Source: SLID01 sp041667545
GTDB lineage: Bacteria > Omnitrophota > Gorgyraeia > Tantalellales > Tantalellaceae
Direction of reading: 5' to 3'
Length of the DNA: 27,908 nt
NCBI GenBank assembly: GCA_041667545.1
Contig: JBAYES010000026.1
Coordinates: 1 to 27,908 of the forward strand
The number at the start of each line of letters is the position of its first letter. Position 1 is the stretch's first letter. Below, piece by piece: positions 15,534-22,960 of the stretch. A model generated the notes under the pieces. It was not told where the DNA came from. It made no database searches and saw only the letters and a program-made list of their open reading frames with translations. The position numbers were made by a program, and so were the translations under genes.

Positions 15534-16604
15534 ATGGTGAGCAAAGAATCTGCAAAGATGGAGATACCACGCATTACAGCTGTTATCCCGACATATAAGC
15601 GTCCACAATCACTAAAAAAAACTATATGTAGTGTTTTAGATCAGACATATCCTTTTTTCAGAATATGTGTTTATGATAATGCGTCTGGGGATGAAACAGG
15701 CGATATGGTTTTTGAACTGGCTCAAAAGGATGATCGCATAGAATATCATTGTCATAATGCCAATATAGGCGCTTTGAAGAATTTCCATTTCGGTATAGGC
15801 AATGTAAAGACTAAGTATTTTTCCATAATTTGCGATGACGATTTTTTGTTGCCAGATTGTTATGAAGTTTGCATAAAAGAATTGTTAAAATATCCCGAAG
15901 CTATGTTTTGTTCGGTTGGAACGGCTCAAATAGTGGAAGATAGAAAAATAGCCTTTTTGCCTATTATGAAATGGAAAGAAGGTGTGCATTCTCCGCCGGA
16001 TGGTTTTTTGCAGATCGCTAAAAAGGGCCAGCCCATCTGGACGGGAACCCTATATAGAAGTGAGGTTATCAGAAAAATAGGGAATTTAGATGCCGGAACA
16101 ATGGGGTCTTCGGATCTTGATTTTGCTCTGAAAATATCCGCGAAAAGTAGTTTTGTAATTAGTAAAAAAGTTTGTGCGGTTTATCGTAACCACACTATGA
16201 ACGTGACTGCCAAACGGGGATTAGACGATATCTGGCCTGACTTTAGATGTGTTATCAAGAATGTCCATCAATCGAATGAAATTCCATTTGATGTTATTCA
16301 AAAAGCCGAATATTTTTTGTATAACCGTCTGAAAAGGAAGATGTTTTGTATTTTTATTAAGGCTTTAGAGTCGAGAGATTATTTCGACTCAATTAAAATT
16401 GCTGATGTTTTCAGAGAATATCTTCCTTACAAGAGAATGGCGTCTCTGTTGTTCATCATTGCCCGGGTGAACGCTAAGTTCCCCGTTTTTACTGTTATTT
16501 TTTTCTGGATAAGATGTTTAAAATGGAGTTTTCTTAAATATTCGAAACCGGGAAGGACATACATACAACTATCTAACGTTCCTGAAATAAAAAAATACTT
16601 GTAA
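15534..16604 (+). CDS. Family 2 glycosyltransferase
   Basis: The 356-residue GT-A enzyme opens with TAVIPTYKRPQSLKKTI (15-31) and VYDNASGDET (46-55), the nucleotide-sugar binding start of GT2. CDDDFLLPD (100-108) supplies the metal-binding DxD. Later GSSDLDFAL is the usual acceptor/base region. The C-terminus ends in a basic, partly hydrophobic stretch that may touch the membrane. TGAGGAGA (15523-15530) precedes ATG 15534; an upstream TTG in frame overlaps that site and is unlikely. It adds one sugar to the growing lipid-linked unit on the cytoplasmic face; donor and linkage cannot be read from sequence. Confidence 0.9.
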   Translation: MVSKESAKMEIPRITAVIPTYKRPQSLKKTICSVLDQTYPFFRICVYDNASGDETGDMVFELAQKDDRIEYHCHNANIGALKNFHFGIGNVKTKYFSIICDDDFLLPDCYEVCIKELLKYPEAMFCSVGTAQIVEDRKIAFLPIMKWKEGVHSPPDGFLQIAKKGQPIWTGTLYRSEVIRKIGNLDAGTMGSSDLDFALKISAKSSFVISKKVCAVYRNHTMNVTAKRGLDDIWPDFRCVIKNVHQSNEIPFDVIQKAEYFLYNRLKRKMFCIFIKALESRDYFDSIKIADVFREYLPYKRMASLLFIIARVNAKFPVFTVIFFWIRCLKWSFLKYSKPGRTYIQLSNVPEIKKYL

Positions 16605-16614
16605 TGTTTAAAAA

Positions 16615-18000
16615 GTGGCGGAAGAACGAATGGATTCATCCTATCACTCTACGGCTCTTTATTTAGCTATAGCTGTTATCTTTTTTTTGCTTGTGGCTAT
16701 ATGGAGAAAGACCAGGAACATCGGCTTTATAATTGGCATATTGTATCTTTATCTGTGGTCACTTCACGGGGCGTGGATAATTTTGAGAACTTATCAAGTT
16801 GGACAACCTGTGGAGACCGGGCTTTTTTTGAAGCTTTTCCCTGTACATATTGATGCAACTTACTTTTCTACAATCGTGCTATACGCACTCTTCATAGTTA
16901 TAATTGGGAGTGTCGTACTCTTAACAACAAAAAGTCCACAGTCTTTTAGAAGAGAAAAATGCGATATTTTAAAAGGAAGATCTTTTGTCTTTTTCATCAT
17001 AAGTGTTCTTGGTTTCATTGGCAGCCTTTACTTTACAAGAGGCGCAAGGCAATTCGCTTCTCTATCGGATTTATCCATATACCAGGCGTTTGGTCCGGGG
17101 AACAATTATGAAGGACGGAATTTATATACCTTGCACTCACTAATGCTAATTGTAGCGTTATTTTCAAGTGTTCTTAGCATCGCATTGACTTTTTCCGGGA
17201 ACAGAGCCAAATATCTGACTATAGACAACAGGAAAGCATCTTTTTTCTTTAATGGTATCATGATGGTTATTCTTTGTGTTTACACTGCATATCTTGGTGA
17301 TAGAAGCAAACTTCTCTCGGCTTTTGTCATGGGTATACTGGTCTATTTAACAAATACACGCCGGCCCAGGACCGGTATGGTAACAATAGTGGGAGTGTTG
17401 GGGGCTCTTTCGATTAACGTTTTGCAGGTAATCAGAGGAATACCTGCCAGAGATCTGGTGAAAGCCATAACTTGGGAGAGGTTTTACTATGGGTTTATGA
17501 GCATGCTGAATAGCGGTGAATTTTTTGCCGCTCATTTTTCGCTTTATGGTGTCATAAGATACAATGTTCCATTGACCGGAGGTACGAGTTTCTGGAGTTT
17601 TGTTTTTTCAATGTTTTTACCAAGGGCGTTATTCCCCGATCGTCCGGAAAATATTTATTGGCATTATGTCCGGCACGTTGGGGCTCTTTCTGTCCAAGGC
17701 TATACTATTCATCATGCGGCGGGGTGGTATTTAAATTTTGGGATAATCGGGATAGTGGCCGGCGCTGTTTTTTTTGGGTGGATATGGTCAAAACTATTCA
17801 ATTACTCACACAACTCTTCTTTTAAAAAAAACTCGTTGATTGAGATCTATAAAAGATTTGGATTTTGTTTTTTTACAGCATACATTCCGATAGTTATCAG
17901 AGCTGGGATTGAGGGGTATAAATCGATAATTATCGGAGCCTTTGTGGTGCCAATCTTGATATTATGGGCAAGTACGATCAGGGTGAAGATAATTCTCTGA
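16615..18000 (+). CDS. wzy: O-antigen/oligosaccharide repeat unit polymerase (Wzy-like)
   Basis: The 461-residue membrane protein has about 11-12 hydrophobic segments, long periplasmic loops and no soluble domain. It fits the oligosaccharide repeat unit polymerase family; the loop with FLPRALFPDRPENIYWHYV and the HHAAGWYLNFGIIG segment are typical. It would polymerise flipped units on the periplasmic side, consistent with its place between a flippase and glycosyltransferases. The start is uncertain: GTG 16615 gives the longest form, while ATG 16630 has GGCGGAAG 5 bases upstream. The GT2 stop also forms TAATG with an ATG at 16604 in another frame, closed after 20 codons. Wzy proteins are poorly conserved, so the call rests on topology and context. 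Confidence 0.83.
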   Translation: MAEERMDSSYHSTALYLAIAVIFFLLVAIWRKTRNIGFIIGILYLYLWSLHGAWIILRTYQVGQPVETGLFLKLFPVHIDATYFSTIVLYALFIVIIGSVVLLTTKSPQSFRREKCDILKGRSFVFFIISVLGFIGSLYFTRGARQFASLSDLSIYQAFGPGNNYEGRNLYTLHSLMLIVALFSSVLSIALTFSGNRAKYLTIDNRKASFFFNGIMMVILCVYTAYLGDRSKLLSAFVMGILVYLTNTRRPRTGMVTIVGVLGALSINVLQVIRGIPARDLVKAITWERFYYGFMSMLNSGEFFAAHFSLYGVIRYNVPLTGGTSFWSFVFSMFLPRALFPDRPENIYWHYVRHVGALSVQGYTIHHAAGWYLNFGIIGIVAGAVFFGWIWSKLFNYSHNSSFKKNSLIEIYKRFGFCFFTAYIPIVIRAGIEGYKSIIIGAFVVPILILWASTIRVKIIL

Positions 18001-18017
18001 AGTTTCCGGAGCGGAAT

Positions 18018-19001
18018 ATGAAAGTTTTTTATGTTATTCCCGGATCAGAACTTGGTCCTGTTATGATTTTTGTTAAAAGGCAAGTTGATTCAATAGAAAG
18101 AGAAGGGGTGAAAATTGCAAGATTTTTTTTAAGATCACGCACTTCGCCATATTTGTTGCTAAAGGAAACTTTTCGATTATTCAAGAATATAAAAGAATTT
18201 AAACCGGATATTATCCATGCTCAATACGGTTCTATGACGGGGTTTTTGTGTGGTTTATGCTTTGGACCGAGGTTTATAATCACTTGCAGGGGAAGTGATA
18301 TCAATGTCGTGAGGGGTAGGAATTTTTTAAGACCTTTGCTTAGGGTGTTCTTGACTAATTTAGCGGTGGTAAGGGCGGATGCTGTCATTTGTGTGAGCGA
18401 TAGGTTAAAAAACAATTTATGGTGGGGCAAAAGGCGGGCACTGGTAATTCCGAATGGTGTAAATCGCGAAATTTTTCGACCTTTTCCTAAGAATGAAGCG
18501 AGAAAAATTCTTGGTTTGTGTGACAAGAAAAAACTTATATTATTCAACGGGAATGCTCGGCGTAAAATCAAACGAATAGATCTGGCGAAAGAAACCTTGA
18601 AACACGTTAGAGAAAAAATTGCTGATGTTGAATTGTTAGTACTAGATGGAATGGTGGATCCAGATGAGGTCTTTTTATACCATAATGCCGCCGATTGTTT
18701 GCTATTGACAAGTGACAATGAAGGTTCTCCGAATATAGTAAAAGAGGCATTGGCATGTAATCTGCCGATAGTATCGGTGGATGTTGGAGATGTCAAGAAA
18801 AGATTAAAGGGGGTATTTCCTTCAAAAATTGTTTCAAGAGATGCTGCGTTCCTTGCTGAAGCTGTTTTGGAAATACTTTTATCAGGGGAAAGTTCAAATG
18901 GCCGGGAAATGGTCGAGTCGATTACGGAGACTAAAATAGCGAAACAGATAATTGAAGTTTATGAGAAAGTCATAAGGAGCATGTTCACGGTAAAACCTTA
19001 A
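18018..19001 (+). CDS. Family 4 glycosyltransferase 1
   Basis: The 327-residue GT-B fold enzyme has IIHAQYGSMTG (65-75) and CRGSDINVVRG (90-100) as the acceptor-side features, CVSDRL and IPNGVNREIF (144-153) in the hinge, and a donor-site EX7E motif in NEGSPNIVKEAL with Glu235 and Glu243. All fit retaining GT4/GT1-like transferases that use a nucleotide sugar. An in-frame ATG at 17964 lies inside wzy; ATG 18018, preceded by CCGGAGCGG, gives the normal N-terminus (MKVFYVIPG). It follows wzy by 17 bases. Confidence 0.9.
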   Translation: MKVFYVIPGSELGPVMIFVKRQVDSIEREGVKIARFFLRSRTSPYLLLKETFRLFKNIKEFKPDIIHAQYGSMTGFLCGLCFGPRFIITCRGSDINVVRGRNFLRPLLRVFLTNLAVVRADAVICVSDRLKNNLWWGKRRALVIPNGVNREIFRPFPKNEARKILGLCDKKKLILFNGNARRKIKRIDLAKETLKHVREKIADVELLVLDGMVDPDEVFLYHNAADCLLLTSDNEGSPNIVKEALACNLPIVSVDVGDVKKRLKGVFPSKIVSRDAAFLAEAVLEILLSGESSNGREMVESITETKIAKQIIEVYEKVIRSMFTVKP

Positions 19002-19175
19002 ATGGGAATATGCAGTGATAATGTTAAAGTAATAGTTAGGTGTCTATGTAGTAATTCGTTAAGAAAAGATATACAATGTTCTGGTGAAATTGGATCAAAA
19101 TTTGACGAAAATATAGCGAAAAAATGCTATGTAATTGCTCTATGGCAAAAGGGGCGTGTTACTTCTCGAAGATAA
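19002..19175 (+). CDS. Possible small gene, 57 residues, unknown
   Basis: An open frame fills the whole gap between two glycosyltransferase genes: ATG 19002 comes immediately after the TAA of the first, and its TAA (19173-19175) overlaps the next ATG as TAATG. The translation (starting MGICSDNVKVIVRC, ending LWQKGRVTSRR) is cysteine-containing and basic at the end. I do not recognise it and there is no membrane segment. No good ribosome site stands in front; AAGGAG at 18973-18978 is too far. It may be a coupling peptide, a remnant or chance. Confidence 0.3.
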   Translation: MGICSDNVKVIVRCLCSNSLRKDIQCSGEIGSKFDENIAKKCYVIALWQKGRVTSRR

Positions 19176-20419
19176 TGAAGCTAATATATTTGCACCAATA
19201 TTTTAATACTCCGGATATGGCTGGAGGCACGCGGTCATATGAGATAGCCAGAAGGTTGGTTGCCCAAGGCCATGAAGTTCATATGATCACCACAGATAGA
19301 AATATATCGGCTACCGGATATAGAAGAACATGGCATGAAACTGAAGAGGCTGGAATAAAAGTTTCCTGGTTCGCAGTCCCTTATAGCAATCATATGGATT
19401 TTGGCCACCGTATTGGAGCTTTTCTTAAATTTGCCTGGGCTGCGGCAAAAAAAGCTGCACTGATCAAAGGGGATATTATTTTTGCCACCAGCACCCCGCT
19501 TACTATAGCTATTCCAGGAGTTTACGCGTCCAGGAAACACAAGATCCCCCTGGTTTTCGAGGTTCGGGATCTTTGGCCTGAAGTGCCAGTAGCTGTCGGA
19601 GCTTTGAAAAATCCTTTTGTCATATATGGTGCGCGAAAGCTGGAAAGGTTCGCTTACGGAAACTCAAAAAAGATAATAGCATTGTCTCCGGGGATTAGAG
19701 ATGCAATTGTTAATAGTGGATATCCGGAAAACCATATCACTACTATTTCGAATGGGTGTGATATAGAAATGTTTGATTCGAGTGAGGAGGAAGCCGTAAA
19801 GTTTCGACAAAAACATATATGGCTGGAGGATAGGCCGCTTGTAGTATATTGTGGAACGCTGGGGAAAATAAACGGGGTGAGCTATTTAGCGAATATCGCT
19901 CAGGCGGTTATGCATATTGACCCCGAAGTCAGGTTTTTGGTGGTCGGAGGGGGCAAAGAAGAAGATGTGGTGAGAGTTAAGGCGCAGGAACTTGGGGTTC
20001 TGGATAAGAATTTTTTCATGCAATCAAAGGTTCCTAAGAAGGAGATCCCGGCAATTTTAAAAGCGGCGTCTTTGGCTGTTTCACTGTTTATAAACATTCC
20101 GGAAATGAGAAATAATTCCGCTAACAAGTTCTTCGATTCTCTGGCTGCCGGAACACCTGTAGCTATAAATTATGGGGGATGGCAGGCCGATGTTCTCAGA
20201 AGAACCGGGTCGGGGATAGTTCTCGATCCTGAAAATATCGAGGGTGCGGCACATGATATTATAAACATCATCCATGATGAAAAACGGCTTATTTCCGCGA
20301 GAGAAGCCGCTATCAAGTTGGCAAGGGAGGAATTTTCAAGAGATGTTCTGACAACCCGACTGGAAAAGATACTGCAGGAAGTTGTCGATGAAACGAATGA
20401 GGACACAAAAATAAGATGA
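19175..20419 (+). CDS. Family 4 glycosyltransferase 2 (WbuB-like)
   Basis: The 414-residue GT-B enzyme has the hallmark opening of WbuB-type transferases, MKLIYLHQYFNTPDMAGGTR. EVRDLWPEVPVAVGAL, ALSPGIRDAI and NNSANKFFDSLAAGTPVAIN follow the same family order; WbuB members often transfer N-acetylated 6-deoxy-hexosamines such as FucNAc. I chose ATG 19175 because the family N-terminus begins there, although the track of in-frame codons extends to ATG 19124 and no strong ribosome site is visible. Next to the bacillosamine-like priming genes, it may be the enzyme adding the second sugar. Its last codons overlap the GNAT gene by 4 bases. Confidence 0.88.
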   Translation: MKLIYLHQYFNTPDMAGGTRSYEIARRLVAQGHEVHMITTDRNISATGYRRTWHETEEAGIKVSWFAVPYSNHMDFGHRIGAFLKFAWAAAKKAALIKGDIIFATSTPLTIAIPGVYASRKHKIPLVFEVRDLWPEVPVAVGALKNPFVIYGARKLERFAYGNSKKIIALSPGIRDAIVNSGYPENHITTISNGCDIEMFDSSEEEAVKFRQKHIWLEDRPLVVYCGTLGKINGVSYLANIAQAVMHIDPEVRFLVVGGGKEEDVVRVKAQELGVLDKNFFMQSKVPKKEIPAILKAASLAVSLFINIPEMRNNSANKFFDSLAAGTPVAINYGGWQADVLRRTGSGIVLDPENIEGAAHDIINIIHDEKRLISAREAAIKLAREEFSRDVLTTRLEKILQEVVDETNEDTKIR

Positions 20420-20997
20420 CTGCAGTTTTTATCTGGATAAAACATAACTACCGGATATTATGGAGGCTTGTAGAGGCAGTTAATTCTTTTCTTCTGGGCC
20501 TGTTTTTCGGCAGGAAACTCGAAGGTGTCAAGCGAGCAAATGCTAGGAAAAATTTATCTTTCGGGTATTTGCGCATATTGCGAATAGATGACGCTGAGCG
20601 GGTCGCGTGTTTTCTTGAATGTGTTACGGAAGCGGAGAAAAAAGTTTTTGATCCGCACAAGTTCGGTTTATCTGATATCAAGAAAGTCTTGCAAAGTCGG
20701 GGATATCTGGCGTTTGGTTTTTTTGATAATGACAAGCTGGCCGGATACTTTTTCCTCAGGTTATTTTTTTTAAAAAAAGCGTTTATCGGGAGATATTTAA
20801 CAGAAGGCTTCCGGGGAAAAGGCATTGGCAAGGAGAGCTCTATCTTCCTGTGTAACGTTGGAGAAAATTTAGGTTTTAAAATATATTCCACCATAAGCAA
20901 GGATAACTTTGCTTCTTTAGGGTCACATCGTTCCACGGGTCAAATGACAGTGGTTAAAGAACTTCCGAACAATTATGTTCTGGTAAGGATGGGTTGA
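20416..20997 (+). CDS. GNAT-family acetyltransferase, probable amino-sugar N-acetyltransferase
   Basis: The 193-residue protein has an N-terminal ~45-residue hydrophobic/basic extension and a GNAT domain. The acetyl-CoA loop is RGKGIG (133-138) within GRYLTEGFRGKGIGKE, followed by SKDNFASLGSHR like the usual SxxN region. It lies directly before a PglC-like transferase and an amino-sugar aminotransferase. I infer that it acetylates the 4-amino group of the UDP sugar before loading onto lipid, the job done by PglD (left-handed helix fold) in Campylobacter and by the GNAT enzyme PseH in another pathway. ATGA overlap (20416-20419) with the preceding gene indicates coupling. Confidence 0.78.
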   Translation: MTAVFIWIKHNYRILWRLVEAVNSFLLGLFFGRKLEGVKRANARKNLSFGYLRILRIDDAERVACFLECVTEAEKKVFDPHKFGLSDIKKVLQSRGYLAFGFFDNDKLAGYFFLRLFFLKKAFIGRYLTEGFRGKGIGKESSIFLCNVGENLGFKIYSTISKDNFASLGSHRSTGQMTVVKELPNNYVLVRMG

Positions 20998-21041
20998 GGT
21001 TTACTGGTTTCGGGGCATGGTGGGATAGTTTACGGTACGTA

Positions 21042-21623
21042 ATGAAGAGACTTTTTGATATAATATGTTCTCTGGCAGGCATATTGGTTTTAGCGCCTCT
21101 CATGCTTGTGATAGCCGTTATTATCAAATTGACTTCGAGGGGGCCGATTTTATTCGCGCAGCAGAGAGTGGGGATGAACGGCAAGATATTCTGTGTTTAC
21201 AAGTTTAGAACTATGGTCTATAACGCTCATATCCTCGGTTCATCTGTAACGGTCAGAACAGATCTTCGGATAACTGCTTTTGGTCATTTTTTGCGTAAGA
21301 GTAAATTAGATGAATTACCACAGCTTTTTAATATTTTTTCGGGGCATATGAGTTTTGTGGGGCCGAGGCCTGATGTTCCGGGATTCGCTGACAAACTTTA
21401 TGGGAAGGACAGGATAATTCTTTCGGTCAGACCGGGGATTACAGGTCCGGCTACTTTGAAGTATCGCGAAGAGGAAGAGATCTTGAGCAGACAGGCCGAC
21501 CCGGATAGATATAACGCGGAGGTAATTTATCCCGACAAGGTTCAGATCAATAGGGAATATGTGGAAAATTACAGTTTTTGGAAAGACATGGTCTATATCT
21601 GGAAAACCGTGTTTGGGGAATAG
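21042..21623 (+). CDS. Monotopic phosphoglycosyl transferase (PglC/WcaJ-like sugar transferase)
   Basis: Transfers a phospho-sugar from UDP-sugar to undecaprenyl phosphate, starting each repeat unit. At 193 residues it is the small PglC form without WcaJ's extra N-terminal membrane part. It has a hydrophobic re-entrant helix after MKRLFDIICS (1-30), QQRVGMNGKIFCVYKFRTM (40-58), the catalytic Asp90-Glu91 in KLDELPQLFNI and GPRP (107-110). I use ATG 21042 because MKRLFDI is the usual family start. No ribosome site precedes it, while TTGAGGT at 20994-21000 could serve an unusual upstream start. The GNAT and aminotransferase neighbours point to a di-N-acetylbacillosamine-like substrate. Confidence 0.9.
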   Translation: MKRLFDIICSLAGILVLAPLMLVIAVIIKLTSRGPILFAQQRVGMNGKIFCVYKFRTMVYNAHILGSSVTVRTDLRITAFGHFLRKSKLDELPQLFNIFSGHMSFVGPRPDVPGFADKLYGKDRIILSVRPGITGPATLKYREEEEILSRQADPDRYNAEVIYPDKVQINREYVENYSFWKDMVYIWKTVFGE

Positions 21624-21628
21624 ACACT

Positions 21629-22822
21629 ATGAAAAAAAGAGCTAAACAATTTGTGGCATGGCCGTTTTACGGGGAAGAAGAGATCCGAGCTGTTGAGAAA
21701 GTCCTCCGCTCGGGCAGTACTAACCAGTGGACGGGTAACGATGTTACGGAATTTGAAAGAGAATATGCCAGGTACTTAGATGTCAGGTATTGTGTGGCTT
21801 TGGTGAACGGAAGTGTGGCTTTGGATGTTGCTCTCGCAGTTTTAGATATAGGTCCCGGGGACGAGGTTATTGTCAGCCCACGGACTTTTGTGGCTTCGGC
21901 GAGTTGCATAGCGCTAAGGGGAGCTATACCGGTATTCGTAGATGTGGATACCGAAAGCGGGAATATCACAGTAGAAACCGTTGAAAAAGCGTGTACCGAA
22001 AGAACAAAGGCTGTAATAGCCGTGCATTTAGCCGGATGGCCCTGTGAACTGGATGAATTGAGGGATCTTTGTAAAAAAAAGAGTATCTATTTGATAGAGG
22101 ATTGCGCGCAAGGACATGGTGCAAGATACAAGGGAAATCCGGTAGGCAGCTACGGGGATATATCCTGTTTTTCCTTTTGCCAGGATAAGATAATTTCTAC
22201 AGGGGGTGAAGGCGGGCTTTTAGCGACGAATGATACAGGTTTAGGGAACGCGGCATGGAAATTGAAAGACCATGGTAGGGATAGGGGGAAAACTATCCAT
22301 CATGAGTATGGTTCAGGCTTTGACTGGACTGTCGACTCATTTGGCACGAATTACCGTATGACATCCATGCAGGCTGCCATAGGCAGGATATTGCTAAGAA
22401 AATTAGATGTTTGGGTAAAAAAAAGGCGAAAATTAGCTTCTATTCTGAATAAGGGGCTTTCAGAGATCCCGGCGTTGAAGGTTACCTTTCCACCAGAACA
22501 CATTTATCATTCTTACTACAAATACTATGTTTATGCACGGCTTGAACAATTAAGACCAGGATGGAGCCGGGATAGAATTTTGAAGGAGATTAGTAAAAAA
22601 GGTATAGTCTGCGGGATCGGAGCATGTCCAGAACTTTACAGGGAAAAAGCTTTTCGCCGATATTTTCGCAAAATAAAAAGAACTCGAGTTGGAAGATTGA
22701 AAAATGCTGTAGTAATGGGGGAAACGTCTATGATGTTCCAGGTTCATCCCACATTGACTGAGGAGAATATGGGTTATATGGTCTCTGAGATAAGTGAGAT
22801 AATGAAGAAGGCCGCGAAATGA
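21629..22822 (+). CDS. DegT/DnrJ/EryC1-type sugar aminotransferase 2 (PglE-like)
   Basis: PLP enzyme of 397 residues. Lys187 in FSFCQDKIISTGGEGG is the internal aldimine lysine, Asp158 in LIEDCAQGHG binds PLP, and NGSVALDVAL (60-69) binds its phosphate. The family aminates 4-keto-6-deoxy sugars; with the WbpM/PglF-like dehydratase next door, the probable substrate is UDP-4-keto-6-deoxy-GlcNAc. An ATG at 21578 lies inside the transferase gene; ATG 21629 has GGGGAA 8 bases upstream and gives the normal start. It differs clearly from the aminotransferase at 8411-9520, so the locus probably makes two different amino sugars. Confidence 0.9.
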   Translation: MKKRAKQFVAWPFYGEEEIRAVEKVLRSGSTNQWTGNDVTEFEREYARYLDVRYCVALVNGSVALDVALAVLDIGPGDEVIVSPRTFVASASCIALRGAIPVFVDVDTESGNITVETVEKACTERTKAVIAVHLAGWPCELDELRDLCKKKSIYLIEDCAQGHGARYKGNPVGSYGDISCFSFCQDKIISTGGEGGLLATNDTGLGNAAWKLKDHGRDRGKTIHHEYGSGFDWTVDSFGTNYRMTSMQAAIGRILLRKLDVWVKKRRKLASILNKGLSEIPALKVTFPPEHIYHSYYKYYVYARLEQLRPGWSRDRILKEISKKGIVCGIGACPELYREKAFRRYFRKIKRTRVGRLKNAVVMGETSMMFQVHPTLTEENMGYMVSEISEIMKKAAK

Positions 22823-22843
22823 GTAAAAGCGTATTTCTAAGGT

Positions 22844-22960
22844 ATGGCTGTACTATACGGTTTCAGTGAAGCGTCTTATAGAGAAAGGCATCAGGCAAAA
22901 ATAATCGGGAAACTTAAAGCAATCGATCTGTTAACGGAGAGTAATAGATATGTCCATTAG
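22844..22960 (+). other. Gap with a short open frame, probably a remnant
   Basis: Between the aminotransferase and the dehydratase gene (22823-22949) a 38-codon frame starts at ATG 22844 (MAVLYGFSEASYRERHQ) and ends inside the next gene at 22960. It has no ribosome site of its own and I do not recognise it. GGAGAG at about 22936-22941 serves the dehydratase ATG. I list it so that the gap is accounted for. Confidence 0.2.
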
